A stretch of 64,000 nucleotides of DNA from Fervidibacter canadensis. GTDB lineage: Bacteria; Armatimonadota; Fervidibacteria; Fervidibacterales; Fervidibacteraceae. Numbering within the stretch: position 1 is the first letter of the stretch; each line of letters begins with the position of its first letter. A model generated the notes under the pieces. The model was not told the origin of the DNA. It worked only from the letters and a program-made list of their open reading frames with translations, and made no database searches. The translations under genes were made by a program, and so were the position numbers. Shown here piece by piece: positions 1 through 8,590 of this stretch. Location: contig JBGOEJ010000008.1 of NCBI GenBank assembly GCA_041446545.1, positions 62,001 to 126,000 of the forward strand. The letters run 5' to 3'.

Positions 1-1
1 T

Positions 2-727
2 GGCAACGGAGATAAGCCGACGGGGTGGCTAAGGAGCCTCATCCTTCGGGGGTGGACAAACCTTACGACGGGTGACCTTTTGAGGGTAGAGGTAAGGGTT
101 TACGGCAAGGCAGCAGGGGAGTATGAGCGTTACGAGAACTACCGCTGGGGTTCGCAGGTGTTGCCGAAGTTGGGGAGTTTTTCGAGTTTGCCGATAGGTG
201 AGGAGTGCTTTCACTATGGTAAGACACGCTTTTGGTTTCGGGAGGGAAGGGTAGTGGCGGAAGTCGCCTTGCTGGTGCGTCGGGAGGCGGAGTTGGCGGA
301 TGGGTTGTTTGTGGAGGCGTTGGCATGGGGGGTAGAGTATCGGGTCAGGCAGCACCCCAAAAGGTTGGTGGGGATGGCTCAAAGATCAATCACCTTGTTG
401 GTCGCCAACAAGCCTGTTGGGCGAGGAAAAGTCATCTCTTTGGCGGGAGTGACCGTCGCTCCCCTTTCAACCCTTGAACCCGCTCAAGTTGCCTTGGAAA
501 CGGAGCGGACGAAGATGGAGTGGGTGGTGACGGCGAGGCGGGGCGAGAAATGGGTGAGAGTGAGGGCGTTTTCTTGGGAGATGGAAACAGACAAAGGGAA
601 GGTGAAGTTAGAGAGACCCGTTTTCCCATACAAGGGAGAGTTGATTGTTCCTTTAAGGCAAGTTGCTGAAGCATTGGGGATTTCCGTCCAGCAAAAAGGT
701 CAAACGGTTGCTTTGCTGCCAAAGTAA
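2..727 (+). CDS. Exported-type protein with C-terminal copper amine oxidase N-like (stalk) domain, 5' partial
   Basis: The reading frame is open to the first base of the window, so the N-terminus lies outside it; a TTG at 80 is only an internal codon option, because the residues upstream (for example GNGDKPTGWLRS) read as normal protein. The last 40 or so residues, with VPLRQVAEALGISV followed by a short beta strand, match the copper amine oxidase N-terminal or 'stalk' domain that is usually found at the ends of secreted or cell-surface proteins. The middle part is rich in beta-strand-like valine and arginine stretches and I do not recognise it. It converges on lon. The domain call rests on the motif only; the function of the protein is unknown. 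Confidence 0.7.
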   Translation, partial: GNGDKPTGWLRSLILRGWTNLTTGDLLRVEVRVYGKAAGEYERYENYRWGSQVLPKLGSFSSLPIGEECFHYGKTRFWFREGRVVAEVALLVRREAELADGLFVEALAWGVEYRVRQHPKRLVGMAQRSITLLVANKPVGRGKVISLAGVTVAPLSTLEPAQVALETERTKMEWVVTARRGEKWVRVRAFSWEMETDKGKVKLERPVFPYKGELIVPLRQVAEALGISVQQKGQTVALLPK

Positions 728-869
728 GAGTTGTTTGACAGTAAGGTCATCAGCGAGATGGCGAAAAGTGAAAGTTAGTCAGAAGCCTTCCGCCGTTATT
801 TGGGGCGGCGACGGCTCAATGCGGTGCGGGCAAGGCTTTAGCCTTATCGCCCCATTGGGGAATCACTTG

Positions 870-3227
870 TCACACCTCAGCCGGCACTTCTTCAGGAACG
901 GGTTGCAGTGCCAACTCCAGAACTTCGTCCATGTTCTCCACGAAGTGGAAGGTGAGGGCATTGCGGATGTGTTCGGGGATTTCGGTCAGGTCTTTGCGGT
1001 TTTGGGCGGGCAAGATGATTTCATGGATGCCCGCTTCTTTTGCCGCCAGCACTTTCTCTTTGATACCGCCGACAGGCAAGACCCGACCTGTCAGGGTGAT
1101 TTCGCCCGTCATCGCCAAGTCAGGGCGGACAGGGCGTCCCGTCGCCAAACTTGCCAGCGCCGTTGCCATCGTGATGCCTGCCGATGGTCCGTCTTTCGGG
1201 ATGGCTCCCGCTGGCACATGGATGTGGAGGTCGTGCTTGGCGAAGAAGTCTTCGGGGATGCCCAGTTGCTCGGAGCGGGAACGCACATAACTGAGGGCGG
1301 CTTGGGCTGACTCCTTCATGATTTCGCCCAAGTGACCCGTCAAGATAAGGTTGCCCTTGCCAGGCATCTTCGTCGTCTCCACGACCAGCACCGAACCGCC
1401 AAAAGGCGTCCACGCCAACCCGTTGGCGACGCCGACGCGGGGTTGTCGCTCGGCGAAATCTTCCAAGAACTTGGGCGGTCCCAAAAACTCCGCCAAGTTT
1501 TCGGGCGTGACGACGACTTTTTCGGAAATGCCTTCGGCAATGCGTCGGGCAACCTTGCGGCAAATGTTGGCGATTTCTCGGTTCAAGTTCCGAACGCCCG
1601 CTTCCCGTGTGTATTGGCGGACGATGACCGAAAGGGCATCGTCGGTGATTTCCAAGTTCTCGTCCGTCAAGCCGTGTTCGTTGAGGTTGCGGGGGATGAG
1701 GTATTTTCGGGCGATTTGCAACTTCTCCTCGTGGCTGTAGCCGGGCAAACGGATGACTTCCATGCGGTCCAGCAGGGCGGGCGGAATGGTGTCGGTGATG
1801 TTGGCGGTGCAGATGAAGAGGACTTGCGAAAGGTCAAAGGGCACATCCAAGTAGTGGTCAACGAAACTGTGGTTTTGTTCGGGGTCTAACACTTCCAGCA
1901 ACGCTGCAGTGGGGTCACCCCGAAAATCAAAGCCCAGTTTGTCTACCTCGTCCAGCATGAAGACAGGGTTTTTCGTCCCTGCTTGGCGGATGCCCTGAAT
2001 GATGCGCCCAGGTAACGCTCCGACATAAGTGCGCCGATGACCTCGGATTTCTGCCTCATCGCGCACCCCACCGAGGCTGATGCGGACGAACTTGCGCCCT
2101 AAGGCTTTTGCGATGCTTTGCCCCAGACTGGTTTTTCCGACGCCCGGCGGACCGACGAAGCACAAAATCGGTCCTTTGGTGTCTTGCTTGAGTTTGCGCA
2201 CTGCCAAAAATTCCAGCAATCGCTCCTTCACATCGTCAAGGTCGTAGTGGTCTTCGTCCAGCACTCGTTTAGCGTTGGCGATGTCCAAGTTGTCTTCGGT
2301 CACCTTGTTCCAAGGCAAACTGATGAGCCAGTCAAGGTAAGTTCGGCTGACGGTGTATTCGGCGGCGGCAGGGTGCATCTTAGAGAGGCGGTCTAACTCC
2401 CGCAGGGCAACTTCTTTCACTTCGTCGGGCATCCCTGCCTCTTCAATTTTTTGGCGCAACTCTTCCACTTCCGCTTCGGGCGTTTCGCCCAGTTCCTTTT
2501 GGATTTCCCGCAACTGCTGGCGCAAGATGAATTCCCGCTGGGCTTTTTCCAACTCTTGGCGGGCTTGCTCTTGGATTTTTTGCGTCAGTTCCAAAACTTG
2601 CACCTCGCGGGAAAGCAAGGGCAACAAGTCGCGCAAGCGTTGGACGGGGTCAAGGGTTTCCAGAAAGCGTTGGCGCTCTTGAGGGGAAAGGTTCAAGGCA
2701 GTCACAATGATGTCCGCCAGTTGGGCGGGTGTCTCGGCGGCAGCAGCAACGGCGTAGGCTTCGTCGGGCAAATGGGGGGAAAGTTGCACCATCTGCTGGA
2801 AAAGTTGCAAGACGCTGTTCACCAATGCCCGCACCTCAACGGTCATCTCTGTCGTCTCATCCACGAGGGTGTAGCGGGCTTTCAGGAAGGGATCGGTCTG
2901 CGTCCATTCGTCAATGCGGACGCGGGCAAGCCCCCGCAAAAGCAACTGAATTCGCCCGTCGGGCGCTCGCATCATCCGAAGGATGGTGACGAGGGTGCCG
3001 ATGGCATAAAGGTCGTCGGGAGGCTGAGGGTCTTGGATGTCTTTGTCCTTCTGCATGACGGTCAAAAACATCCGAAGGTCGGCGGCGACGGCATCTACGG
3101 CTCGGACGCTTTTTGGTCGCCCGACATCCAGAGGGGTGACCATGAAGGGAAAGACGACGAAATCTCGCAGCGCCACGACGGGCAATTCCTCAGGCAGACT
3201 GCGCCGCACCTCTTCTGGCACTAACAT
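870..3227 (-). CDS. lon: ATP-dependent protease Lon
   Basis: LonA-type cytoplasmic ATP-dependent serine protease of 785 residues, the usual family length, which degrades misfolded and regulatory proteins. An N-terminal LAN domain (about 1-205) and a coiled coil are followed by the AAA+ module with Walker A GPPGVGKT (359-366) and Walker B VFMLDEVDK (422-430). The C-terminal protease domain has the catalytic Ser682 in KDGPSAG and Lys725 in GGIKEK, the 43-residue spacing of E. coli Lon. The ATG follows a GAGGTGAGG site. It lies 14 bases downstream of the hsp20 gene on the same strand, so the two are probably co-transcribed as a protein-quality-control unit. Confidence 0.98.
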   Translation of the reverse strand: MLVPEEVRRSLPEELPVVALRDFVVFPFMVTPLDVGRPKSVRAVDAVAADLRMFLTVMQKDKDIQDPQPPDDLYAIGTLVTILRMMRAPDGRIQLLLRGLARVRIDEWTQTDPFLKARYTLVDETTEMTVEVRALVNSVLQLFQQMVQLSPHLPDEAYAVAAAAETPAQLADIIVTALNLSPQERQRFLETLDPVQRLRDLLPLLSREVQVLELTQKIQEQARQELEKAQREFILRQQLREIQKELGETPEAEVEELRQKIEEAGMPDEVKEVALRELDRLSKMHPAAAEYTVSRTYLDWLISLPWNKVTEDNLDIANAKRVLDEDHYDLDDVKERLLEFLAVRKLKQDTKGPILCFVGPPGVGKTSLGQSIAKALGRKFVRISLGGVRDEAEIRGHRRTYVGALPGRIIQGIRQAGTKNPVFMLDEVDKLGFDFRGDPTAALLEVLDPEQNHSFVDHYLDVPFDLSQVLFICTANITDTIPPALLDRMEVIRLPGYSHEEKLQIARKYLIPRNLNEHGLTDENLEITDDALSVIVRQYTREAGVRNLNREIANICRKVARRIAEGISEKVVVTPENLAEFLGPPKFLEDFAERQPRVGVANGLAWTPFGGSVLVVETTKMPGKGNLILTGHLGEIMKESAQAALSYVRSRSEQLGIPEDFFAKHDLHIHVPAGAIPKDGPSAGITMATALASLATGRPVRPDLAMTGEITLTGRVLPVGGIKEKVLAAKEAGIHEIILPAQNRKDLTEIPEHIRNALTFHFVENMDEVLELALQPVPEEVPAEV

Positions 3228-3241
3228 CGTCCCTCACCTCG

Positions 3242-3625
3242 TCAGCGATTTTCAAGGTTAATCCGAAGGGGGCGGGCGGAGGGAATTTTGGGGATGCGAA
3301 TGTGCAACATCCCTGCCTTGTAGGAGGCTTCAATGCCGTCGGGATTAATGTCGGGGGGCAAGGAGATGCGCCGCTCAAAAGCGCCGTAGGCGATTTCCAA
3401 AAGGAGACAGGAAACGCCACCGCAGAGCAATGGACGACGCACCCCGCGAACAACTAACACGCCATCGGGTTGGTAAGTCACCTCCAAATCCCTCTCGTTG
3501 ACCCCCGCAATTTCCATGATGACATGGTAGGCTTCCTCGTCCTCACAGAAATCAACGGCAGGCTCCCAATGCGTGCTAACGGCAGAGAGAAAAAGCCGCC
3601 TCGTCCACGCTTGAAACGCCATCAT
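3242..3625 (-). CDS. Hsp20/alpha-crystallin family small heat shock protein
   Basis: A 127-residue small heat shock protein, an ATP-independent holdase that keeps unfolding clients soluble. The alpha-crystallin domain is visible: VDFCEDEEAYHVIMEIAGV, an immunoglobulin-like strand set, FERRISLPPDI, and the C-terminal AGMLHIRIPK strand. The chosen ATG at 3625 has GGAGG nine bases upstream; a longer frame up to 3688 has no such site. A mid-domain insertion, LLCGGVSCLLLEI, replaces the usual charged loop and adds two cysteines. It is directly upstream of lon and divergent from an oxidoreductase gene; an inverted repeat sits between them. Family call is secure, client range unknown. Confidence 0.93.
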   Translation of the reverse strand: MMAFQAWTRRLFLSAVSTHWEPAVDFCEDEEAYHVIMEIAGVNERDLEVTYQPDGVLVVRGVRRPLLCGGVSCLLLEIAYGAFERRISLPPDINPDGIEASYKAGMLHIRIPKIPSARPLRINLENR

Positions 3626-3666
3626 CCTTGTCCGCCTCCTAACGCCATCGTTGCGACCGCCAGTTA

Positions 3667-3690
3667 TTTTGGCACTTTCAGGTGTCAAAA
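3667..3690. promoter_or_regulatory. Inverted repeat, possible operator in divergent hsp20/oxidoreductase intergenic region
   Basis: TTTTGGCAC and GTGTCAAAA are separated by six bases and match at eight of nine positions. The site lies 42 bases before the hsp20 start and 25 before the dehydrogenase start, where a regulator could act on either gene. It is not a CIRCE or HAIR element by sequence. A protein-binding role is inference. Confidence 0.35.
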
Positions 3691-3714
3691 TTGCAGCGTG
3701 GAGGTGGGAATGCG

Positions 3715-4701
3715 TTGACGGAGGCTTTTGGCGTTTGCGTCGTCGGTTATGGCATGGGGCAATGGCATTGCCAAGCCATCCGACAGGTAAACGGGCTGCG
3801 CCTTGTGGCGGTCTGCGAACTGGATGAAACCCGCCGCCAGCGCGCTATCGCCGAGCAGGGTGTGAAAGGATACGCCACTTTGGATGACGCCCTCAATGAT
3901 GACGCCGTTCAAGTCATCGTCTTGGCGACGCCCCATGACACCCACGCGCCCCTCGCCATCCAAGCGATGGAAGCGGGCAAGCATGTCGTCGTAGAAAAGG
4001 TAATGGCGCCGACGGTAAAAGACGCCGATGAAATGATTGCAGCCCGCGACAAAAACGGGGTGCTGCTGACAGTCTTCCACAATCGCCGCTTTGACAGCGA
4101 CTTTCTGACGGTGAGGGCGGTGATAGAAGCGGGATGGTTGGGCGACATCGTGGAAGTGCAATCCAGCGTCGGGCACTATGGCAAACCGCGCGGTTGGCGG
4201 GCGTGGCGACGGCACGGCGGCGGGATGATTTACGACTGGGGCGCTCACTTATTTGACCAACTGCTGCAACTCTTCGGCACTCCATCGTGGGTCTTTTGTC
4301 GGATGACTTATGGCGGTTTTGACGGCGACGATTACGATGTGGAAACCCATTCGCACACCCTCGTCGGCTTCCCGTCGGGGGTTGTCGGTGTCGTGGAATT
4401 GTCCCATCTTTGGCGACTTCCCCGACCCCGCTGGCGCGTCATCGGCACGAAAGGCACGCTCATCAAGCAAACCTTTGACCCCAACGAGCGGGCAAAGATC
4501 GCCACGAACTTTGGCGGGTTGGCAGCGGAGATGGAAGTGGCGACGGTGCAAGGTGATTGGCTGGATTTTTATCGCCAATGGGTCGCTGCCCTTAAGGGTG
4601 AAGGCGAACCGCCTGTCAAACCGGAAGAAGCCCGCCAAGTCGTGCGGGTGATTTGTGCGGCGTTGCAATCGGCGCAAACAGGCTCTGTCGTCCCGTTCTG
4701 A
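3715..4701 (+). CDS. Gfo/Idh/MocA family oxidoreductase
   Basis: A 328-residue NAD(P)-dependent sugar or inositol dehydrogenase-like protein. The Rossmann fold starts with VCVVGYGMGQWHC, followed by the second strand VAVCE and the VIVLATPHDTHAPLA segment typical of the family. The conserved EKP motif appears as EKV (VVVEKVMAPT), which changes the residue next to the catalytic-site lysine but keeps the lysine itself. The C-terminal alpha/beta domain carries GGGMIYDWGAHLFDQ, with the usual D-x-G-x-H. The TTG at 3715 is preferred because GGAGGTG lies ten bases upstream; a GTG at 3682 lacks such a site. It is followed by a large membrane protein. The substrate cannot be read from sequence. Confidence 0.9.
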   Translation: MTEAFGVCVVGYGMGQWHCQAIRQVNGLRLVAVCELDETRRQRAIAEQGVKGYATLDDALNDDAVQVIVLATPHDTHAPLAIQAMEAGKHVVVEKVMAPTVKDADEMIAARDKNGVLLTVFHNRRFDSDFLTVRAVIEAGWLGDIVEVQSSVGHYGKPRGWRAWRRHGGGMIYDWGAHLFDQLLQLFGTPSWVFCRMTYGGFDGDDYDVETHSHTLVGFPSGVVGVVELSHLWRLPRPRWRVIGTKGTLIKQTFDPNERAKIATNFGGLAAEMEVATVQGDWLDFYRQWVAALKGEGEPPVKPEEARQVVRVICAALQSAQTGSVVPF

Positions 4702-4761
4702 AATGCCCTGATCAGGGGAACTGGCAAGGAGGTGAAAGGGCATCTCTCTGCCCAAACAGTC

Positions 4762-6726
4762 ATGCAAACATGGAGGGTGCTGACGGTAGAGCAACGGACT
4801 GGGGCGGTAGAACGGGTCACTTGGAAAGCCATCGTCATCGGGTTGATTTTGGTCATTGGCATCACGGTGGCGGGTTGCTTTTCGGCGTTTCTGCGCTACG
4901 ACCTGATCGGCACGGGACATCTGCCCCGATGCGCCCTTTTTCCAGTGATGGTGCTGGCAGCCCTCAACGGTGTCAGCAAGTGGCTCTTTGGAAAGCCCCT
5001 GTTGACGCGGGCGGAGTTGCTGACCATCTATTGCACCGTCCTCGTCATGACGGGCATCCCAGGGCAGCAATATGCCGATTACCTTTACCTCGGCTTGATT
5101 GCGCCCATCTACTTTGCCAATCCCCGCAACATGCCTGAGTTGTTGCAATACGACATCAACTGGCTGCCTTACATCCCTGATTGGCTTGTCCCGTCCAAAG
5201 ACCCGCGCAGCGGCGTGATTGCGTGGGTGATGGAGGGGATGCCTGAAGGGGCGCGCATTCCTTGGCAGGCGTGGGTTTTACCGTTGGCAATTTGGACGGT
5301 GTTTTTTGTCGCCCTTTTCACCGCTCACCTTGTCATCGCTGCGGCTTTGCGGCGGCAATGGGCGGACAACGAGAAACTCACCTTTCCGCTGGCGCAAATC
5401 CCAGTGGAAGTTGCCGATGAACGGCGGCTGGTCGCTGCGGCGCGCAATCCCCTCTTTTGGTTTGGCTTCCTCATCCCGACGGTCATCTACATCCTTCGGG
5501 CGCTGCACCTTTACTACCCGACTTTCCCGAATGTCAACATCTATCCCAACTGGGGCGCTCTCTTTCAAAATCGCCCTTTAGATGTCCTGAATTACATGCC
5601 CTTCAACCTCTACTTTGACATGATCGGCATCACCTACTTCGTCGCCACCGATGTCGGCTTCAGTTTCTGGTTTTTCTGGGTCGTTCGGCGGTTGCAGATG
5701 GTCGCTCGGTCGGCGATGGGATTGAGCGATCACCAGCAACCGTTGGAGCAACAGAGCATCGGTGGCTTGTTCGCCCTCTTTCTCATGCATGCCTACATCG
5801 CCCGCCACTACTTCCGCGATTTCTTCCGACGAGCCCTCAAAGGCGAGCGAGGTGAAACCGATGGAGAACCGTTGCCGCCTCGCGCCTTAGTGCTCCTTTC
5901 GCTGCTCACTGTCGGCGGCATCATCGTTTGGAGCGTAGTTGTAGCGCGGTTAGCGTTGCTTTGGGCAGTCTTGCTGTTCGTCGTGCATTTCATCTGGCGC
6001 ATCATGTTGACGCGAATGGTCGCCGAAGCGGGTTTGTTCGTCTTCTGGACGCCTATCCCTATCACCAACTTCTTCATGCGCGTTTTCGGGCGCGACTTGG
6101 TCGGGACGCCCAACATCGTGGCGATGAACATGATCGGCTCTAAAATCAGCGACTCAGCGACCGATGTGACGGCACAAGCGTTGCAGGGATTGAAAATCGC
6201 CCAATTGGGCGGATTAAGCCAACGGCAAATCTTCGGGTTGATGTGGACTTCGTTGCTTATTTCCATCCTGACCTGCCACCCGACTTGTCTGCACATCATC
6301 TACACGACGGCGGTGCCTAAGATGGGTTGGTGGACGCGGGGATACCCTCGCGACATGGCGACGACGATGCTTAACCAATTGGCACAAGATTTGCGGATGC
6401 CGACGGCACATTACATCCACCTGCTTGCAGGGGCATTAGTGACGATGGTGTTGACTTGGTTACGGTGGCAGTTTTTGTGGTGGCCGTTCCATCCTCTTGG
6501 CTATGCCGCCAGTAACGCCGTTTCGTGGTTTGGTGATCGTTACGGCTTCAGCATCTTTTTGGGTTGGTTGGCGAAGGGGCTGGTGATGTGGTTTGGTGGC
6601 ATCCGCCTTTGGCACTTCTTCAAACCTTTCATGCTGGGAATGGTGCTGGGCAACACGGCTGTCTTGTTCGTCTTGCTCCTTGTCCACTTCTTTTTCCCGA
6701 CCAACGAAGTCGTCGTCATTGAGTGA
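4762..6726 (+). CDS. Large polytopic membrane protein, DUF6785/DUF6784-like
   Basis: About 654 residues with roughly a dozen or more hydrophobic segments: one near 25-45, several through the middle (for instance AIWTVFFVALFTAHLVIAAA), and a C-terminal hairpin ending in LLVHFFFP. The overall look, with a conserved-style PIPITNFFMRVFGRD loop and a METWWPFHPLGY-like C-terminal region, fits the DUF6785/DUF6784 membrane proteins that are frequent in Armatimonadota and Planctomycetota, whose function is not established. The start is uncertain: an AAGGAGGTG lies at 4726-4734, too close to a GTG at 4732 and rather far from the ATG at 4762. It follows a Gfo/Idh/MocA gene by 60 bases, so a carbohydrate-related role is possible but only inferred. 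Confidence 0.75.
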   Translation: MQTWRVLTVEQRTGAVERVTWKAIVIGLILVIGITVAGCFSAFLRYDLIGTGHLPRCALFPVMVLAALNGVSKWLFGKPLLTRAELLTIYCTVLVMTGIPGQQYADYLYLGLIAPIYFANPRNMPELLQYDINWLPYIPDWLVPSKDPRSGVIAWVMEGMPEGARIPWQAWVLPLAIWTVFFVALFTAHLVIAAALRRQWADNEKLTFPLAQIPVEVADERRLVAAARNPLFWFGFLIPTVIYILRALHLYYPTFPNVNIYPNWGALFQNRPLDVLNYMPFNLYFDMIGITYFVATDVGFSFWFFWVVRRLQMVARSAMGLSDHQQPLEQQSIGGLFALFLMHAYIARHYFRDFFRRALKGERGETDGEPLPPRALVLLSLLTVGGIIVWSVVVARLALLWAVLLFVVHFIWRIMLTRMVAEAGLFVFWTPIPITNFFMRVFGRDLVGTPNIVAMNMIGSKISDSATDVTAQALQGLKIAQLGGLSQRQIFGLMWTSLLISILTCHPTCLHIIYTTAVPKMGWWTRGYPRDMATTMLNQLAQDLRMPTAHYIHLLAGALVTMVLTWLRWQFLWWPFHPLGYAASNAVSWFGDRYGFSIFLGWLAKGLVMWFGGIRLWHFFKPFMLGMVLGNTAVLFVLLLVHFFFPTNEVVVIE

Positions 6727-6758
6727 GGCATCGCTCGGCGAGAAGCCGTCCCTCGTCG

Positions 6759-6792
6759 TGGCTGATAGCCACTCCGACAAGTTGATGGCTTG
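6759..6792 (+). repeat. Short dispersed palindromic repeat, copy 1 (core ATAGCCACTCC)
   Basis: The intergenic segment before prmC contains TGGCTGATAGCCA, a five-base-pair hairpin, running into CTCCGACAAG. The core recurs at 51915-51934 and 54568-54598 in the same orientation. Confidence 0.5.
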
Positions 6793-6808
6793 AAAGGTGC
6801 AAGAAGGC

Positions 6809-7669
6809 ATGAAAGTCGCCGAGGCATTGATTTGGGCGATAGACCGATTGGGCTCGGCAGGAGTGCCTGAGCCGCAAACGGATGCGGAATGGTTGTTGGC
6901 ACATGTTTTGGGCACGACGCGAACGGTGCTTCGGATGGACGCCCAACGAACTTTGAGCGATGCCGAAGGGGAACGCTTCGCAGCGTTGGTGGCGGAGCGG
7001 GTGAAGCGAGTGCCCCTCGCTTACTTGCTCGGCACTCAACCTTTTTGCGGTTTGGAACTGAAGGTAGATCGTCGGGTGATGATCCCACGCCCTGAAACGG
7101 AGCAATTGGTGGACATCGTGACGGAGTGGTTGAATCGGCTCGGAAGGGAGCGACTGATGCTCGCCGACATCGGGACAGGTTCGGGGGCGATTGCTTTGGC
7201 GTTGGCGCATCGTTTCCCTGAGGCGACCGTTTACGGCGTGGACATTTCCGAAGAGGCATTGGAAGTGGCGGAAGAGAATGCGAAGCGGCTCAACTTGACG
7301 AGGCGGGTCGTGTTTTTGCGGGGCGACTTGACGGAGCCGTTGGAAGCCGTCTTTCCGCCTCACACTTTTGATGCCCTCGTCGCCAACTTGCCTTATGTCG
7401 CCGATGAGGAGTGGGAACAATTGCCGCCAGAAGTCCGTTGTTACGAACCGTCCATCGCCCTCAAAGGTGGCTTGGATGGGTTAGCCGTCGTAAGGCGATT
7501 GGTGCGACGACCGTTACAGCGGTTGCTCGCTCCTTATGGCATCTTGGCGTTGGAGTTAGGGATTGGGCAACCCTCTATCGTGGCAAAATGGCTGCGGGGA
7601 TGGCGGGTGGCGGTGTTGGTGGATTGGGAGAGGCGGGAGCGATTTTTGCTCGCCGAAAAACTGTCGTGA
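6809..7669 (+). CDS. prmC: Peptide chain release factor N5-glutamine methyltransferase
   Basis: A 286-residue PrmC/HemK enzyme that methylates the glutamine of the GGQ loop of release factors RF1 and RF2 with S-adenosylmethionine. It shows the N-terminal helical domain (DAEWLLAHVLG), the linker IPRPETEQLV, the SAM motif I DIGTGSGAIALALA, the VYGVDIS strand, and the catalytic motif as NLPYV instead of the commoner NPPY. The ATG at 6809 follows AAAGGTG by nine bases; a GTG at 6797 is inside that site. Its substrate gene prfA is in this window but 44 kb away, whereas in many bacteria the two are adjacent. Downstream is a TPR protein, 23 bases later. Confidence 0.95.
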   Translation: MKVAEALIWAIDRLGSAGVPEPQTDAEWLLAHVLGTTRTVLRMDAQRTLSDAEGERFAALVAERVKRVPLAYLLGTQPFCGLELKVDRRVMIPRPETEQLVDIVTEWLNRLGRERLMLADIGTGSGAIALALAHRFPEATVYGVDISEEALEVAEENAKRLNLTRRVVFLRGDLTEPLEAVFPPHTFDALVANLPYVADEEWEQLPPEVRCYEPSIALKGGLDGLAVVRRLVRRPLQRLLAPYGILALELGIGQPSIVAKWLRGWRVAVLVDWERRERFLLAEKLS

Positions 7670-7692
7670 CCCAATCGGAGGGAGGAAGGCAA

Positions 7693-8532
7693 ATGAGCCG
7701 ATGGGTTGTTTTCGTCCTCGCCGTTGTCGTCGTGGTGCTCTTGATGCTCCCGATGGTGCGCATGGATGCCCGTTCGCGTCAATGGTGGCAACAGGTGCGT
7801 CGCCATCTTTCCCTCGCTCAAGTGCGGCAGCAATGGCGGAGCGTCTTGTTTCTCCAGCAAGCGCAGGAAGCCTTCAATCGGCAGGATTGGAAGCAGGCGG
7901 AGCAAGCCCTTCGTCAGGCGGTGCGGGCTGACCCTCAAAATCTGGAGGCGTGGCAGTTGTTGATGATGGTGTTGATGCGGCAAGGTCGGATAAAGGAAGC
8001 GGAAGCCCTCGCTCAAACCATTGCCGACCCGAAAGTGCGCGCTCAAACTTTGCTGGTGGTCGCCGATACCCTCTCCCTTCACGGCAATTTTGAGGGAGCG
8101 GAAGGAGTTTACCGAAAGGTGTTGACGTTAGACCCTGACAATGCGACCGCCCTCAACAACTACGGCTACTTGCTGGCGGAGCGCAAGGTTCGGTTGGATG
8201 AAGCGGAAGGGATGATTCGCAAGGCATTGCAATTGAAGCCGAACGAACCTGCCTTTTTGGACAGTTTGGGTTGGGTTTACTTTCAGCGGGGAAATTATCG
8301 GCAGGCGCTGCCTTACCTTGAACGGGCGGCGCAGAGGCGTCCTGACGATGCGGAGGTGCGTTATCATCTGGGCATGGTTTATTGGCGGTTGGGAAATCTT
8401 TCGGCGGCGCGAAAGGAATTTCAGGCAACCCTTCGCCTCAACCCAAACTTTCATCCCGCTAAGAAGGCGTTGGACGCTTTGGAGGACGAGGAAATGGACG
8501 AGGAGATGCGAGGCGAACGGGTGCGCACTTGA
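7693..8532 (+). CDS. Membrane-anchored tetratricopeptide repeat protein
   Basis: A 279-residue protein that starts with an uncleaved-looking hydrophobic anchor (WVVFVLAVVVVVLLMLPMV) and continues as tandem TPR units of about 34 residues: AFNRQDWKQAEQALRQAV, GNFEGAEGVYRKVLTLDPDN, RLDEAEGMIRKALQLKPN, GNYRQALPYLERAAQRRPDD and GNLSAARKEFQATLRLNPN. Such proteins are protein-interaction scaffolds; with the anchor it probably faces the periplasm. The ATG has GGAGGGAGGAAGG just upstream. An extended frame back to 7411 overlaps prmC and is not real. It lies in a plus-strand run from prmC to the RQC-HRDC gene. No partner can be named. Confidence 0.88.
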   Translation: MSRWVVFVLAVVVVVLLMLPMVRMDARSRQWWQQVRRHLSLAQVRQQWRSVLFLQQAQEAFNRQDWKQAEQALRQAVRADPQNLEAWQLLMMVLMRQGRIKEAEALAQTIADPKVRAQTLLVVADTLSLHGNFEGAEGVYRKVLTLDPDNATALNNYGYLLAERKVRLDEAEGMIRKALQLKPNEPAFLDSLGWVYFQRGNYRQALPYLERAAQRRPDDAEVRYHLGMVYWRLGNLSAARKEFQATLRLNPNFHPAKKALDALEDEEMDEEMRGERVRT

Positions 8533-8590
8533 GGAAGTTGGCGTGCGGAAGGCTCACCCTTGAAAGGCATAGCGGCAGGAGTGACAAGGT

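Noticed and set aside
80..727. Start of the first gene at TTG 80
   Set aside because: The frame remains open to the window edge with normal-looking protein, so the real start is outside.
6849..6875. Copy of the palindromic repeat core (GGCTCGGCAGGAG) in prmC
   Set aside because: It falls in a conserved PrmC region (SAGVPEPQTDAE), so protein sequence explains it.
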